Assembly (NCBI GenBank): GCA_002457435.1
Contig: NTLA01000009.1
Location: 1-64,000, forward strand
Direction: 5' to 3'
Length of the DNA: 64,000 bases
From: Acidimicrobiales bacterium MED-G01
GTDB taxonomy: Bacteria > Actinomycetota > Acidimicrobiia > Acidimicrobiales > Poriferisodalaceae
Shown here: positions 7,590 to 15,703 of the stretch, in pieces
Layout: each line of letters starts with the position of its first letter
How positions within the stretch are numbered: position 1 is the first letter of the stretch
Notes under the pieces: model-generated
What the model was told of the DNA's origin: nothing
The model's database searches: none
Seen by the model: the letters and a program-made list of their open reading frames with translations, nothing else
Made by a program: the position numbers and the translations under genes

Positions 7590-9638
7590 GTGCAGAGAGT
7601 CATCGCGGTGTGCACATTCGTGGCACTGCTATGTGCCTGCGGCGCAGATAATGCCGGAGATGCCGCAGACCCAGACAGGACGGTTCCGCTCCCACCGTCG
7701 CAGATACAACTCACGGCCGCCCTTACACCCTTCGAGTCATGCGAGCCTTTTCTCCGCCACGTCAAGACCAATGCACTTGACATGGTCAGCCCATGGGGGA
7801 TTGGAGGCGGGTACTTCCCAGAAACCATGGAAGCAGAAATGCTGCGTGGTTCGCCGCAAGCGATAGCTGACTCGGCAACATCAGTTCCCGAAGTCGACTA
7901 CAGCACAACGAACATCCAAGAAGCAGGCGTCGACGAACCTGACATCGTGAAAACCGATGGTCGGCGGATCGTCGCCCTTGTCGACAACACTCTTCACGTC
8001 ATCGATGCCACCGGTCAACAACTTCAGCGATTGGGAGAATTCGAGTTCAAGAAATTTTGGGCGCAAGACATGTTTTTGTCAGATGACCGGGTCGTCGTGT
8101 TTGGTCAAATGCATGACACAACACCGCTTCTGCGGTCAGTGCAACCCCGACCGGGGTGGCATAGCCCTATCACCACCCTGATGAGCGTCGATATAAGCGA
8201 ATCAATGCCTCGAATCACCAGGCGCCTCCACATTGACGGGAGCTACATCAGCAGTCGACTCGTCAACAACGCCGCGCGAATAGTTATCCAAAGCAACCCA
8301 ACAGGGCTCGAATGGGTTTACCCGAACGGGTCAGGGTTAAGGGCTGAAAGAGACGCCAAGGAACAAAATCGTCAACTAATCGAAGAATCGACAATCGACA
8401 ACTGGGTTCCATGGTTCGCGCTGGAAAACAGTGAAGGACAACTACTTCAAGAGGGAACCCTGACTGCATGCAAACGCATCTACCACCCTGCATCAAATAG
8501 CGGACTTCAGATGTTAAATGTCGTGACGGTCGACCTCGGCAAAGAACTGTTTGAAGAGCGGTTGGCGAGCACATCAGTTCTTGCCGACGGCCAAACTGTG
8601 TACTCATCAAAAAACAACCTGTACGTCGCTACAACCGAATGGTTCGATCAACGACAACCGCAAACGGATCGGGAAACAAGTTCAGACCAACCACCGACAA
8701 TAAACACTCGGATTCACAAGTTCGACATCAGCGACCCGACGAACACCCTGTACCGGAGTTCAGGTCAGGTGATCGGGACGGTCCTCAACCAATACTCAAT
8801 GTCGGAACACAACGACCATCTGCGTATAGCGACCACCAACCATGGATGGTGGTCACCACAACCAGAAGCCGCCAGTGAAAGTTTCGTGACCGTTCTCAAA
8901 GAAACTGACGTCGGGCTCTCCGAAGTAGGTCGAGTTGGCAACATCGGTAAAGGAGAAAGGATTTATGCGGTCCGGTTTCTCGGCGACATAGCGACGGTCG
9001 TAACTTTCCGTCAAACCGACCCGTTGTACACCATCGATTTGTCGCAGCCCGAGTCTCCGAAAGTGCTCGGAGAACTCAAAATCTTGGGGTACTCCGCGTA
9101 TCTTCACCCAGTCGGAGACAATCTTCTCCTAGGAGTAGGACAGGACGCGTCGGACACCGGACAAAGGCTCGGAACCCAAGTCTCTTTGTTTGACATCAGT
9201 GACCTGTCGAAACCGATCAGAGTCGACCAATGGCAGCTGCCGGGCGGAACGAGCGAAATTGAATACAACGCTCGGGCTTTTTTGTATTGGCCAAACGAGA
9301 ATCTCTTCGTCCTGCCCGTCACAACTCACCAGATAGCAACCCCAGACGGGGACGCGTTCTCAGGAGCGATAGCACTAGAACTCACTGGACAAACGCTGGA
9401 CGAACGTGGGCGCATCACCCACTTAAAATCCGACCCCAAAGTGACATGTCAACGATGGCTCGAAGAACGTGCAGATGGAAAAGAAATTGAAAGGCAACAT
9501 TGCTGGGTTGACTTCGACTGGCGAGGAGCAATTCGACGCTCACTCGTCATAGACGACGAAATCCACAGCCTCTCCTCGCTGGGATTGCTGACGAGTGATC
9601 TCAAGACTTTAGAACCACTGTCTTTCCTAGCTTTTTGA
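7590..9638 (+). CDS. Secreted beta-propeller domain lipoprotein
   Basis: 682 residues from the GTG at 7590, which has GGAG at 7581-7584. This start gives a short signal peptide ending in the lipobox LCAC at about residue 14-17, so the protein should be lipid-anchored outside the membrane. The diagnostic segment TTNIQEAGVDEPDIVKTDG at about residue 107 marks the beta-propeller family PF09826 found in Actinobacteria and some archaea. Repeated blades follow, for instance LHVIDATGQ, VSLFDISDLSKP and FDISDPTN. Several C-terminal cysteines (TCQRW, QHCWVD) may form disulfides. The role of the family is unknown; a structural or sensing role at the surface is a guess. An upstream in-frame start at 7461 would bury the signal peptide and is rejected. 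Confidence 0.88.
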   Translation: MQRVIAVCTFVALLCACGADNAGDAADPDRTVPLPPSQIQLTAALTPFESCEPFLRHVKTNALDMVSPWGIGGGYFPETMEAEMLRGSPQAIADSATSVPEVDYSTTNIQEAGVDEPDIVKTDGRRIVALVDNTLHVIDATGQQLQRLGEFEFKKFWAQDMFLSDDRVVVFGQMHDTTPLLRSVQPRPGWHSPITTLMSVDISESMPRITRRLHIDGSYISSRLVNNAARIVIQSNPTGLEWVYPNGSGLRAERDAKEQNRQLIEESTIDNWVPWFALENSEGQLLQEGTLTACKRIYHPASNSGLQMLNVVTVDLGKELFEERLASTSVLADGQTVYSSKNNLYVATTEWFDQRQPQTDRETSSDQPPTINTRIHKFDISDPTNTLYRSSGQVIGTVLNQYSMSEHNDHLRIATTNHGWWSPQPEAASESFVTVLKETDVGLSEVGRVGNIGKGERIYAVRFLGDIATVVTFRQTDPLYTIDLSQPESPKVLGELKILGYSAYLHPVGDNLLLGVGQDASDTGQRLGTQVSLFDISDLSKPIRVDQWQLPGGTSEIEYNARAFLYWPNENLFVLPVTTHQIATPDGDAFSGAIALELTGQTLDERGRITHLKSDPKVTCQRWLEERADGKEIERQHCWVDFDWRGAIRRSLVIDDEIHSLSSLGLLTSDLKTLEPLSFLAF

Positions 9639-9738
9639 CTCCATTTGAGTGCCGTTTCGAAAATCGGCTACAGAACAAAACCCCCATGCAACCTCGCTTA
9701 ATTATCCATGACGTCCTCTAGTAGGCAATAGTGGTGTC

Positions 9739-10590
9739 ATGACCGAAGTCGTATGGGACGAGGCACCCAGTCTGCAAAGCCCCCTCCTTGTTGTCGCTTT
9801 CGAAGGTTGGTTTGATGCTGGTGAATGCGCGACCGGCGCAATCCAATGGATTGTCGATCAATACGACGCCAGAAAAGTTGCGCGAATAGACCCGGAAGAG
9901 TTCTTCGACTTCCAAGAAAATCGACCTCACGTTGAAATCGCTGAAGACGGAGAACGACGAATCAGATGGCCATCGCTGGACGCTCATGTGATCGAAAATG
10001 ACTTCCCCCACGATCTGGTACTCCTATCTGGGCTCGAACCGCGGATGAGATGGCGGACATTCTGTGATTCGGTTGTCGAAATCGCGAGAGATACCGGATG
10101 CGAAATGGTTGTCACGTTGGGAGCGATGGTCGCTGGGATACCGCATTCGCGCCCATCGGAAGTTAAAGGCAGTGCAGCCAGCGCGGACCTGGCGCGAAGA
10201 CTTGGTCTCGACAGGCCGAGTTATCAAGGCCCTACCGGCATAATCGGCACCTTGCACGACGCTCTAGACAACGCGGACCTTCCAGTCATTTCACTACGAG
10301 TAGGCGTACCCCATTATGTTGCAGGACCCCCGAACCCAAAGGGGACCCGAGCCCTTCTCGCCGAGTTCGAAAAAGTTACCGGGGTCCCAACTGGCTACAG
10401 CGACCTAGATGCCAGCGTCCTGGAATGGGAGCAACGGGTCAGTGACGCCGTTGAACAGGACTCGGAGATCATTGGATACGTGCGGCAACTGGAAGAAGAA
10501 GCCGACCGCGCTGACGAAACAGACTTACCATCAGGAGACGACCTCGCTGCCGAGTTTCAAAAATTCTTGCGTGAAGAACGAGACGACTAG
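9739..10590 (+). CDS. PAC2 family protein
   Basis: 283 residues. PAC2 family features are visible: LLVVAFEGWFDAGECATGA near the start, a central DLVLLSGLEPRMRW, VVTLGAMVAGIPHSRP (about residue 125-140) and the TGIIGTLHDAL plus GVPHYVAGPPNP segments. Named after the eukaryotic proteasome assembly chaperone, the family is common in Actinobacteria with unclear function, possibly in proteasome handling. The C-terminal tail is acidic and charged. The gene stands alone, 100 bases after the beta-propeller gene and convergent with aroC, 13 bases away. Confidence 0.88.
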   Translation: MTEVVWDEAPSLQSPLLVVAFEGWFDAGECATGAIQWIVDQYDARKVARIDPEEFFDFQENRPHVEIAEDGERRIRWPSLDAHVIENDFPHDLVLLSGLEPRMRWRTFCDSVVEIARDTGCEMVVTLGAMVAGIPHSRPSEVKGSAASADLARRLGLDRPSYQGPTGIIGTLHDALDNADLPVISLRVGVPHYVAGPPNPKGTRALLAEFEKVTGVPTGYSDLDASVLEWEQRVSDAVEQDSEIIGYVRQLEEEADRADETDLPSGDDLAAEFQKFLREERDD

Positions 10591-10603
10591 CTAGCGAATA
10601 GCG

Positions 10604-11692
10604 TTAACTGACCGTGTTGGCCTGTTGGCGCAATAACTGGTCTGCCAACACCAAACACACCATTGCTTCCACCATCGGAACTGCTCGTGGAAGAACACAC
10701 GGATCATGTCTTCCTCGCGCTTCGAGAGTCACCGATTCGTTGTCTTGAGTCACAGTTTCTTGAGGCGAAGCAATCGTCGCGGTTGGTTTAAAGGCGACTC
10801 GCAGTACTAGATCCTCGCCGTTGCTGATCCCCCCTTGCACCCCACCGCTGTTATTCGTTGACGTAGCCGGACGGCCATCTGACCCTGGCACGAAAGGATC
10901 ATTGTGTTCGCGCCCGGTCATCAAGGTTCCAGCAAACCCGCTACCTATCTCAAATCCTTTCGCAGCAGGAAGTGACATCAAAGCTTTAGCCAAGTCGGCG
11001 TCGAGTTTGTCGAAAACTGGTTCTCCAAGGCCGGCCACCATATTTCTTGCTACACAAGTCACGGCCCCTCCTAAGGAGTTGCCGTCCTTTCGTGCCGCCT
11101 CAATAGCGGTAGTCATCAACGCGGCTGCCTCCGGGTCAGGGCACCTCGTAGGGTCCGCTTCAACCTCTTCGCGGGAAACGGTCGCACAATCAACTTGGGC
11201 GTCGATGTCGTGGACTGAACTCACCCAACCAACAACCTCGATTCCTGCGACGTGCTGAATCACCTTGCGCGCTACCGCTCCACCGGCAACACGGCCAATG
11301 GTTTCACGAGCCGACGCACGGCCACCTCCCTGCCAATTTCTGATCCCATACTTGGCTTCGGTCGTCCAGTCAGCGTGGCTTGGCCGGTACGTACTTTTCA
11401 TGTCTTCATAAGCACCCGGGCGGGCGTCCTCGTTGCGCACCAGCATCCCTATTGAGGAACCTAAGGTGCGGCCTTCAAACAACCCGCTATAAATTTCCAC
11501 TCGGTCGTCCTCGTTACGTTGCGTTACAAGACGACTCTGGCCTGGGCGTCTGCGGTCAAGCTCCACCTGAACATCGCTCGAGTCGAGTTCAAGGCGGGGA
11601 GGACACCCGTCAATAACGACTCCGACGCCCCCTCCATGAGATTCACCGAAAGTAGTAATACGGAATTGATCACCAAAGGTGTTACCGGCCAT
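10604..11692 (-). CDS. aroC: Chorismate synthase
   Basis: 362 residues when started at the ATG at 11690-11692, giving the classical N-terminus with [15 protein letters not shown]; a frame extension to 11773 is not family-like. It converts EPSP to chorismate with reduced FMN, the last shikimate step. Signatures present: [13 protein letters not shown] (about residue 46), [14 protein letters not shown] (about 105), [18 protein letters not shown] (about 124), [12 protein letters not shown] and [12 protein letters not shown]. The product feeds menaquinone synthesis through the isochorismate synthase at 42750 as well as aromatic amino acids. The first 80 bases upstream overlap nothing essential, and the divergent TauE gene begins at 11773. 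Confidence 0.97.
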   Translation of the reverse strand: MAGNTFGDQFRITTFGESHGGGVGVVIDGCPPRLELDSSDVQVELDRRRPGQSRLVTQRNEDDRVEIYSGLFEGRTLGSSIGMLVRNEDARPGAYEDMKSTYRPSHADWTTEAKYGIRNWQGGGRASARETIGRVAGGAVARKVIQHVAGIEVVGWVSSVHDIDAQVDCATVSREEVEADPTRCPDPEAAALMTTAIEAARKDGNSLGGAVTCVARNMVAGLGEPVFDKLDADLAKALMSLPAAKGFEIGSGFAGTLMTGREHNDPFVPGSDGRPATSTNNSGGVQGGISNGEDLVLRVAFKPTATIASPQETVTQDNESVTLEARGRHDPCVLPRAVPMVEAMVCLVLADQLLRQQANTVS

Positions 11693-11772
11693 ATCACTGA
11701 GAGTAGAGGTCGCGAGGCCTATCTCACGAAGAGATTCTTTAACTAGTGCTATTTGGGCGTCGAATACAGGCA

Positions 11773-12522
11773 ATGATTGCAGAGATGGAACTCATTGACG
11801 CCATGCTGGTTGTGGGCGCCGGGGTCGTCGCAGGAATAGTTAATGCGATGGCAGGAGGCGGCTCTCTGCTCACGGTCGGCTTTCTCAATGTCTTTGCAGG
11901 GCTCCCCGGATTGGTAGCTAACGGTACTAACCGGTTTGGCGTACTTGTTCAAAACGCTTCATCTGTGGCTAGTTACCGCAAAGAGGGCATCCGTGGATTT
12001 CGACGGGCTATACCCGTGATCCTCCCGGTCACTATCGGGTCGCTGGTCGGGTCGATACTTGTTTCCAGTGTCACAGACGAAGCCTTTGAAAGAATCTTTG
12101 GCTTTCTGATGATCCCGCTGCTGTTTATCAGTCTGCGACCACCGAGAACTTCCGGGACGCAAATCAACTGGCACCCGGCCCTAACAACGGCTGTCTTTTT
12201 CGGGATCGGGCTATATGGGGGTGCATTCCAAGCAGGGGTTGGTTTGCTCATCGTTGTTGCCCTGTCGAGATCCGGTCTGGATCTAGTCAACGCAAATGCG
12301 ATCAAGGTGGTCGTGATCTTCATCCTCACCGCAATAGCGTTGCCTGTCTTTATCGTACGAGGCCAGGTTGACTGGGGTTTCGCCCTGGTTCTAGCTGTTG
12401 GCTTCGCCATAGGTGGCTGGTTGGGTGCCCGACTAGCTGTCCGAGGAGGAGAAAAGATAATTCGACCAGTCCTCATAGCAGCTGTTGTAGCGCTTGCTGG
12501 CCGAATGATCGGACTTTACTGA
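11773..12522 (+). CDS. TauE/SafE-family sulfite/anion exporter
   Basis: About 249 residues from the ATG at 11773 (a second ATG at 11785 and an upstream GTG at 11746 are alternatives). Eight or so hydrophobic helices with the family's glycine-rich N-terminal repeat [22 protein letters not shown] and a central [18 protein letters not shown]. TauE/SafE permeases move sulfite, sulfoacetate or other small organic anions. The gene ends 23 bases before a PatB-like C-S lyase on the same strand, which hints at sulfur traffic, but this is context only. A second member of the family lies at 36283. Confidence 0.85.
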   Translation: MIAEMELIDAMLVVGAGVVAGIVNAMAGGGSLLTVGFLNVFAGLPGLVANGTNRFGVLVQNASSVASYRKEGIRGFRRAIPVILPVTIGSLVGSILVSSVTDEAFERIFGFLMIPLLFISLRPPRTSGTQINWHPALTTAVFFGIGLYGGAFQAGVGLLIVVALSRSGLDLVNANAIKVVVIFILTAIALPVFIVRGQVDWGFALVLAVGFAIGGWLGARLAVRGGEKIIRPVLIAAVVALAGRMIGLY

Positions 12523-12545
12523 CGACTACGGCGTAGCCTCTCCCC

Positions 12546-13694
12546 GTGATCTTTGACCTGAACCTGGAACGTGTGCGAAATCGACCCGGTATCAAATGGG
12601 AACGTCACGGCAGCGACGTGTTGTCTGCATGGGTCGCAGACATGGATGTCGAAGTTCCGGATTTCATCAAAGAAGCGGTAGTGGCGAGAATTAATGAAGG
12701 CGGGCTCGGCTACGGCTTCTACGACGAGCCGATCCCTGTGCTCGAAGCATTCAAATCGCGAATGTCTCATGCGTTCGACTGGAATGTCGAAACGTCAGAT
12801 GTGCTTCGAGTCCACGACGTCATACAAGGCCTCGAATGGGTTCTAGACACTTTGACCCCACCAGGCTCAGGAATAGTTCTACAAACGCCCGTGTATCCGC
12901 CTTTCTATTCCAGCGTTGAAGGCACAGGACGAAACTGGGTCGCGAATCCGTTGATGGAAACTGAAGACGGTTGGGCGCTCGACTTCGACCATTTAGACCA
13001 GGTAGCTGCGCGGGACGATGTTTCGGCTCTGCTGCTATGCCACCCCCACAACCCATGTGGCTATGTCATGACGGCAACCGACTTGGTTCAGATCATCGAG
13101 ATAGCTGACCGTAACGACCTTGTAGTGATTTCCGACGAAATCCACTGCGATTTGGTGTATTCGCCCCATCAACACATCCCGGCCGCGTCGATAAGTGACA
13201 TCGCAGCACAACGAACTGTCACTCTTACTGCAGCCACCAAAACCTTCAATATGGCAGGGCTGAGGATGGCCTTTGTCCACAGTTCTTCGCAGCAGTATTT
13301 GCCACAACTGAAAGAAATCCGACCCCGAATGATTGGCGGCATAAATGGATTAGGACAAGTTGCCACTGTCGCTGGTTGGGAACAAGGAGACGCATGGATA
13401 GCTGAACTCGTTGAAGGACTCGATCACAATCGGCATCTGCTGTCCGAGTTGTTGAGTGAACATCTTCCTCAGGTTCGATATCGACCTCCACAAGCCACCT
13501 ATCTTGCGTGGCTGGACTGCCGCGAGTTAGATCTCGGTGATGACCCCGCAGAGGTTTTCTTGTCACGAGGCAAGGTTGCTCTCAACTCCGGTTTGGACTT
13601 CGGGGTTGAAGGAGCAGGTCACGTACGACTTAATTTTGCGACGTCACCTGAGATGCTCACCATGATTGTCGAACGGATGGCCTCAGCGGTTTAA
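12546..13694 (+). CDS. patB: PatB/MalY-type PLP-dependent C-S lyase (cystathionine beta-lyase-like)
   Basis: 382 residues from a GTG start. Fold-type I PLP enzyme of the MalY/PatB group: SAWVADMDVEVPDFI near the N-terminus (typical W-x-A-D-M-D), TPVYPPFYSS (about residue 115), the CHPHNPCGYV loop (about 165-175, Asn-Pro binding the cofactor), SDEIHCDLVY (about 198-208) and the Schiff-base lysine in AATKTFNMAGL (about 230-240). These enzymes cleave C-S bonds of cystathionine or cysteine conjugates, giving a thiol, pyruvate and ammonia. It follows a TauE-type exporter by 23 bases. Its stop codon overlaps the convergent SURF1 stop within a palindromic TTAA. Confidence 0.92.
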   Translation: MIFDLNLERVRNRPGIKWERHGSDVLSAWVADMDVEVPDFIKEAVVARINEGGLGYGFYDEPIPVLEAFKSRMSHAFDWNVETSDVLRVHDVIQGLEWVLDTLTPPGSGIVLQTPVYPPFYSSVEGTGRNWVANPLMETEDGWALDFDHLDQVAARDDVSALLLCHPHNPCGYVMTATDLVQIIEIADRNDLVVISDEIHCDLVYSPHQHIPAASISDIAAQRTVTLTAATKTFNMAGLRMAFVHSSSQQYLPQLKEIRPRMIGGINGLGQVATVAGWEQGDAWIAELVEGLDHNRHLLSELLSEHLPQVRYRPPQATYLAWLDCRELDLGDDPAEVFLSRGKVALNSGLDFGVEGAGHVRLNFATSPEMLTMIVERMASAV

Positions 13695-14434
13695 TTATCC
13701 ACAGGCCCTAAGTTTTCAGCTTCCCCTTTACGAGCGTGTCGACGCAGCACCAACGGATAGCCGACCGCCCCCACTGCGAAAAAGAGAAACCACTGGACGG
13801 CGTAAGCCAAGTGGGGCCCGAGGTGAGTGGGAGGCGGATCGAGTGGAATAGCACTAGTTGCCGAAGGGTCACTAGTGATCACTTCGACGTAAACAGGGGC
13901 CAGCGAGAATGGCACCTGTTGATCGATTCTGGCAACGTCAGTTCGAGCCAGAGAAGCAAGTATCCCGCTCGAAGAATCGCGTGCTCCGATTGCACCACGC
14001 TCCTGGCTCAGACGTACCCGTCCAGTTAGTGAAACAGTTTCCGAAGGCGGCTCAAGCTGGTTTGCATCGCACGAACTTTGATGAAGCCATCCAACAACGA
14101 CAAGAACTGCTCGTGCATCGCTGATGGCCAGTGGAACCGCTAAATGACAACCTGCCATTTCCTGGTGGCTTCTGTTCCGAATCAGCACAGCATCCTCGGG
14201 GGACCACTTTCCCTCCAACTGCACCATCCTAAATTCGATGCTCTCAGTTGACGCGAACAGATCGGTTGCTGTCAGAACGGTCGCGCTGGATCGTTCAACA
14301 ACGATTTCATTACGGTCACCTCGCGCCTGATGTCGTTGGAACTGCCAGACCCCAGCGGACATAAAGGCAATCAACAACAGCAACGTGAGAAGGTGTGCCG
14401 CTATCCATTTCGGTTCACGAACGAAGCCGTACAT
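13691..14434 (-). CDS. SURF1-family cytochrome oxidase assembly protein
   Basis: 247 residues from the ATG at 14432-14434; longer starts would run into the divergent CapA gene. Two membrane segments flank an extracytoplasmic domain: an N-terminal helix with LLIAFMSAGVWQFQRHQAR, the SURF1 hallmark W-Q-x-x-R, and a C-terminal helix at YAVQWFLFFAVGAVGYPLVLRR starting with the H-x-x-Y-A-x-Q-W motif. The central domain contains LEGKWSPEDAVLIRNRS and VVVGWL, also family-like. SURF1 helps insert heme into cytochrome c oxidase, so its presence points to aerobic respiration. No ctaA/ctaB or oxidase genes are near. Confidence 0.9.
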   Translation of the reverse strand: MYGFVREPKWIAAHLLTLLLLIAFMSAGVWQFQRHQARGDRNEIVVERSSATVLTATDLFASTESIEFRMVQLEGKWSPEDAVLIRNRSHQEMAGCHLAVPLAISDARAVLVVVGWLHQSSCDANQLEPPSETVSLTGRVRLSQERGAIGARDSSSGILASLARTDVARIDQQVPFSLAPVYVEVITSDPSATSAIPLDPPPTHLGPHLAYAVQWFLFFAVGAVGYPLVLRRHARKGEAENLGPVDN

Positions 14435-14471
14435 CAGGAGCACGCTAGCTGGCAACGTAGACTCAGCCGCC

Positions 14472-15701
14472 GTGGACCGCCGATACATCCTTGTGGCAAC
14501 CGTCGCTGTATGTTCCGCTTTCATAGTCGCGTGCGCAGGGCCCAAAGCAGAGAAAGCCATCTTTGTTGCCCGTGAAACAACGACAACTTCTGGCCTAGAA
14601 CTCGAACAAGAGGTAGATGTTTCTGCGACAAGTGAGGGAACGCGGGTTGACCAAAACGCTGCTCAACCCGCCGAAGTTGCTCCAACCACTGAGGGCGTAA
14701 CCCACAGTGTGACGACTACAACAGCAAAGAGGCAGCCGTGGAGCCTCCTTGCAGGTGGCGACGTGTTGCTTGATCTGACTGAACCTGAAGGAATCGATCC
14801 GTTCGCGAACGTTCAACCCGACCTTGCATCAGCAGATATAGCGATTGTGAACCTTGAGATGGCGATTACGGAACGTGGGGACCCTTATGACAAGGAATTC
14901 GTTTTTCGCGCTCCCGGGTCGGCCGCACTAACCCTGGCTGGAGCTGGAATAGACGTGGTGTCGTTAGCTAATAATCACGTGCTTGACTTCGGTCCAGTTG
15001 GTCTCGCGGACACCATTGCAGTTCTCGACGAAGTTGACATTTTGCGGCCCGGAGCCGGGTCAAATAATGCAGAGGCCTACGCACCTCGAGTCCTGACATT
15101 GGACAACGGTATTCGCGTCGCCTTTGTTTCTGCGACGGCTGTGGTCCCAGGTGGCTTTGCTGCATCAGCTGATCGCCCCGGGGTTGCTGATGCGAAGTGG
15201 GCGATTCCGCGGGTCTTAGCTTCAGTTCGGGCAGCGGCGGCGAGCAACGATGTAGTAGTCGTAAGTGTCCACTGGGGGATTGAACGCGAAACTTGTCCAA
15301 GTGACGATCAACGAGACCTAGCTATGGATCTCATCGAAGCCGGAGCGAACCTAATTCTTGGGCATCATCCTCACGTCCTACAACCCATAGAAACCTTTGA
15401 TCGCACAGTCATTGCGTACTCACTGGGTAATTTCGTGTGGCATCCGCGTTATGGGATAACCGGTGACAGTGGTGTTTTGGAAATCAGCTTTGACGGATCC
15501 TATGTAGAGGGCTATCGCTTCCACCCCCATATTTTGGATTACCGGGGAGGGGCGACTCCGGTCTCGAGCGGCGACCGATACGAGCGCATCGTTGATGTCA
15601 TTGAGGGAAGGTGCGAGGAGCACGACCCGGAGCCCCCGACGACTACCGAAGTTGCCGATGACGGGGCCACAGATACGACAACTTCAACCACAGCCGGCTG
15701 A
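14472..15701 (+). CDS. CapA-like metallophosphatase-fold lipoprotein
   Basis: 409 residues from the GTG at 14472, which gives a signal peptide with lipobox IVAC at about residue 15-18. The domain matches the poly-gamma-glutamate capsule protein CapA family: LLAGGDVLLD (about residue 93), IVNLEMAIT, SLANNHVLDFG (about 162), VVVVSVHWGIE, LILGHHPHVLQPIE (about 295) and YSLGNFVWHPR. These Asp/Asn/His motifs are typical metal ligands of calcineurin-like enzymes. The tail is rich in Thr, Glu and Asp and probably unstructured. No capB/capC genes lie nearby, so capsule synthesis is not implied; a periplasmic hydrolase acting on a wall or polymer substrate is possible. Only 37 bases separate it from the divergent SURF1 gene. 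Confidence 0.9.
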   Translation: MDRRYILVATVAVCSAFIVACAGPKAEKAIFVARETTTTSGLELEQEVDVSATSEGTRVDQNAAQPAEVAPTTEGVTHSVTTTTAKRQPWSLLAGGDVLLDLTEPEGIDPFANVQPDLASADIAIVNLEMAITERGDPYDKEFVFRAPGSAALTLAGAGIDVVSLANNHVLDFGPVGLADTIAVLDEVDILRPGAGSNNAEAYAPRVLTLDNGIRVAFVSATAVVPGGFAASADRPGVADAKWAIPRVLASVRAAAASNDVVVVSVHWGIERETCPSDDQRDLAMDLIEAGANLILGHHPHVLQPIETFDRTVIAYSLGNFVWHPRYGITGDSGVLEISFDGSYVEGYRFHPHILDYRGGATPVSSGDRYERIVDVIEGRCEEHDPEPPTTTEVADDGATDTTTSTTAG

Positions 15702-15703
15702 AT

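Noticed and set aside
11746-11773. GTG at 11746 as start of the TauE gene and 11773 on the reverse strand as start of aroC
   Set aside because: Both would overlap and give N-terminal extensions not typical for the families; later starts fit better.
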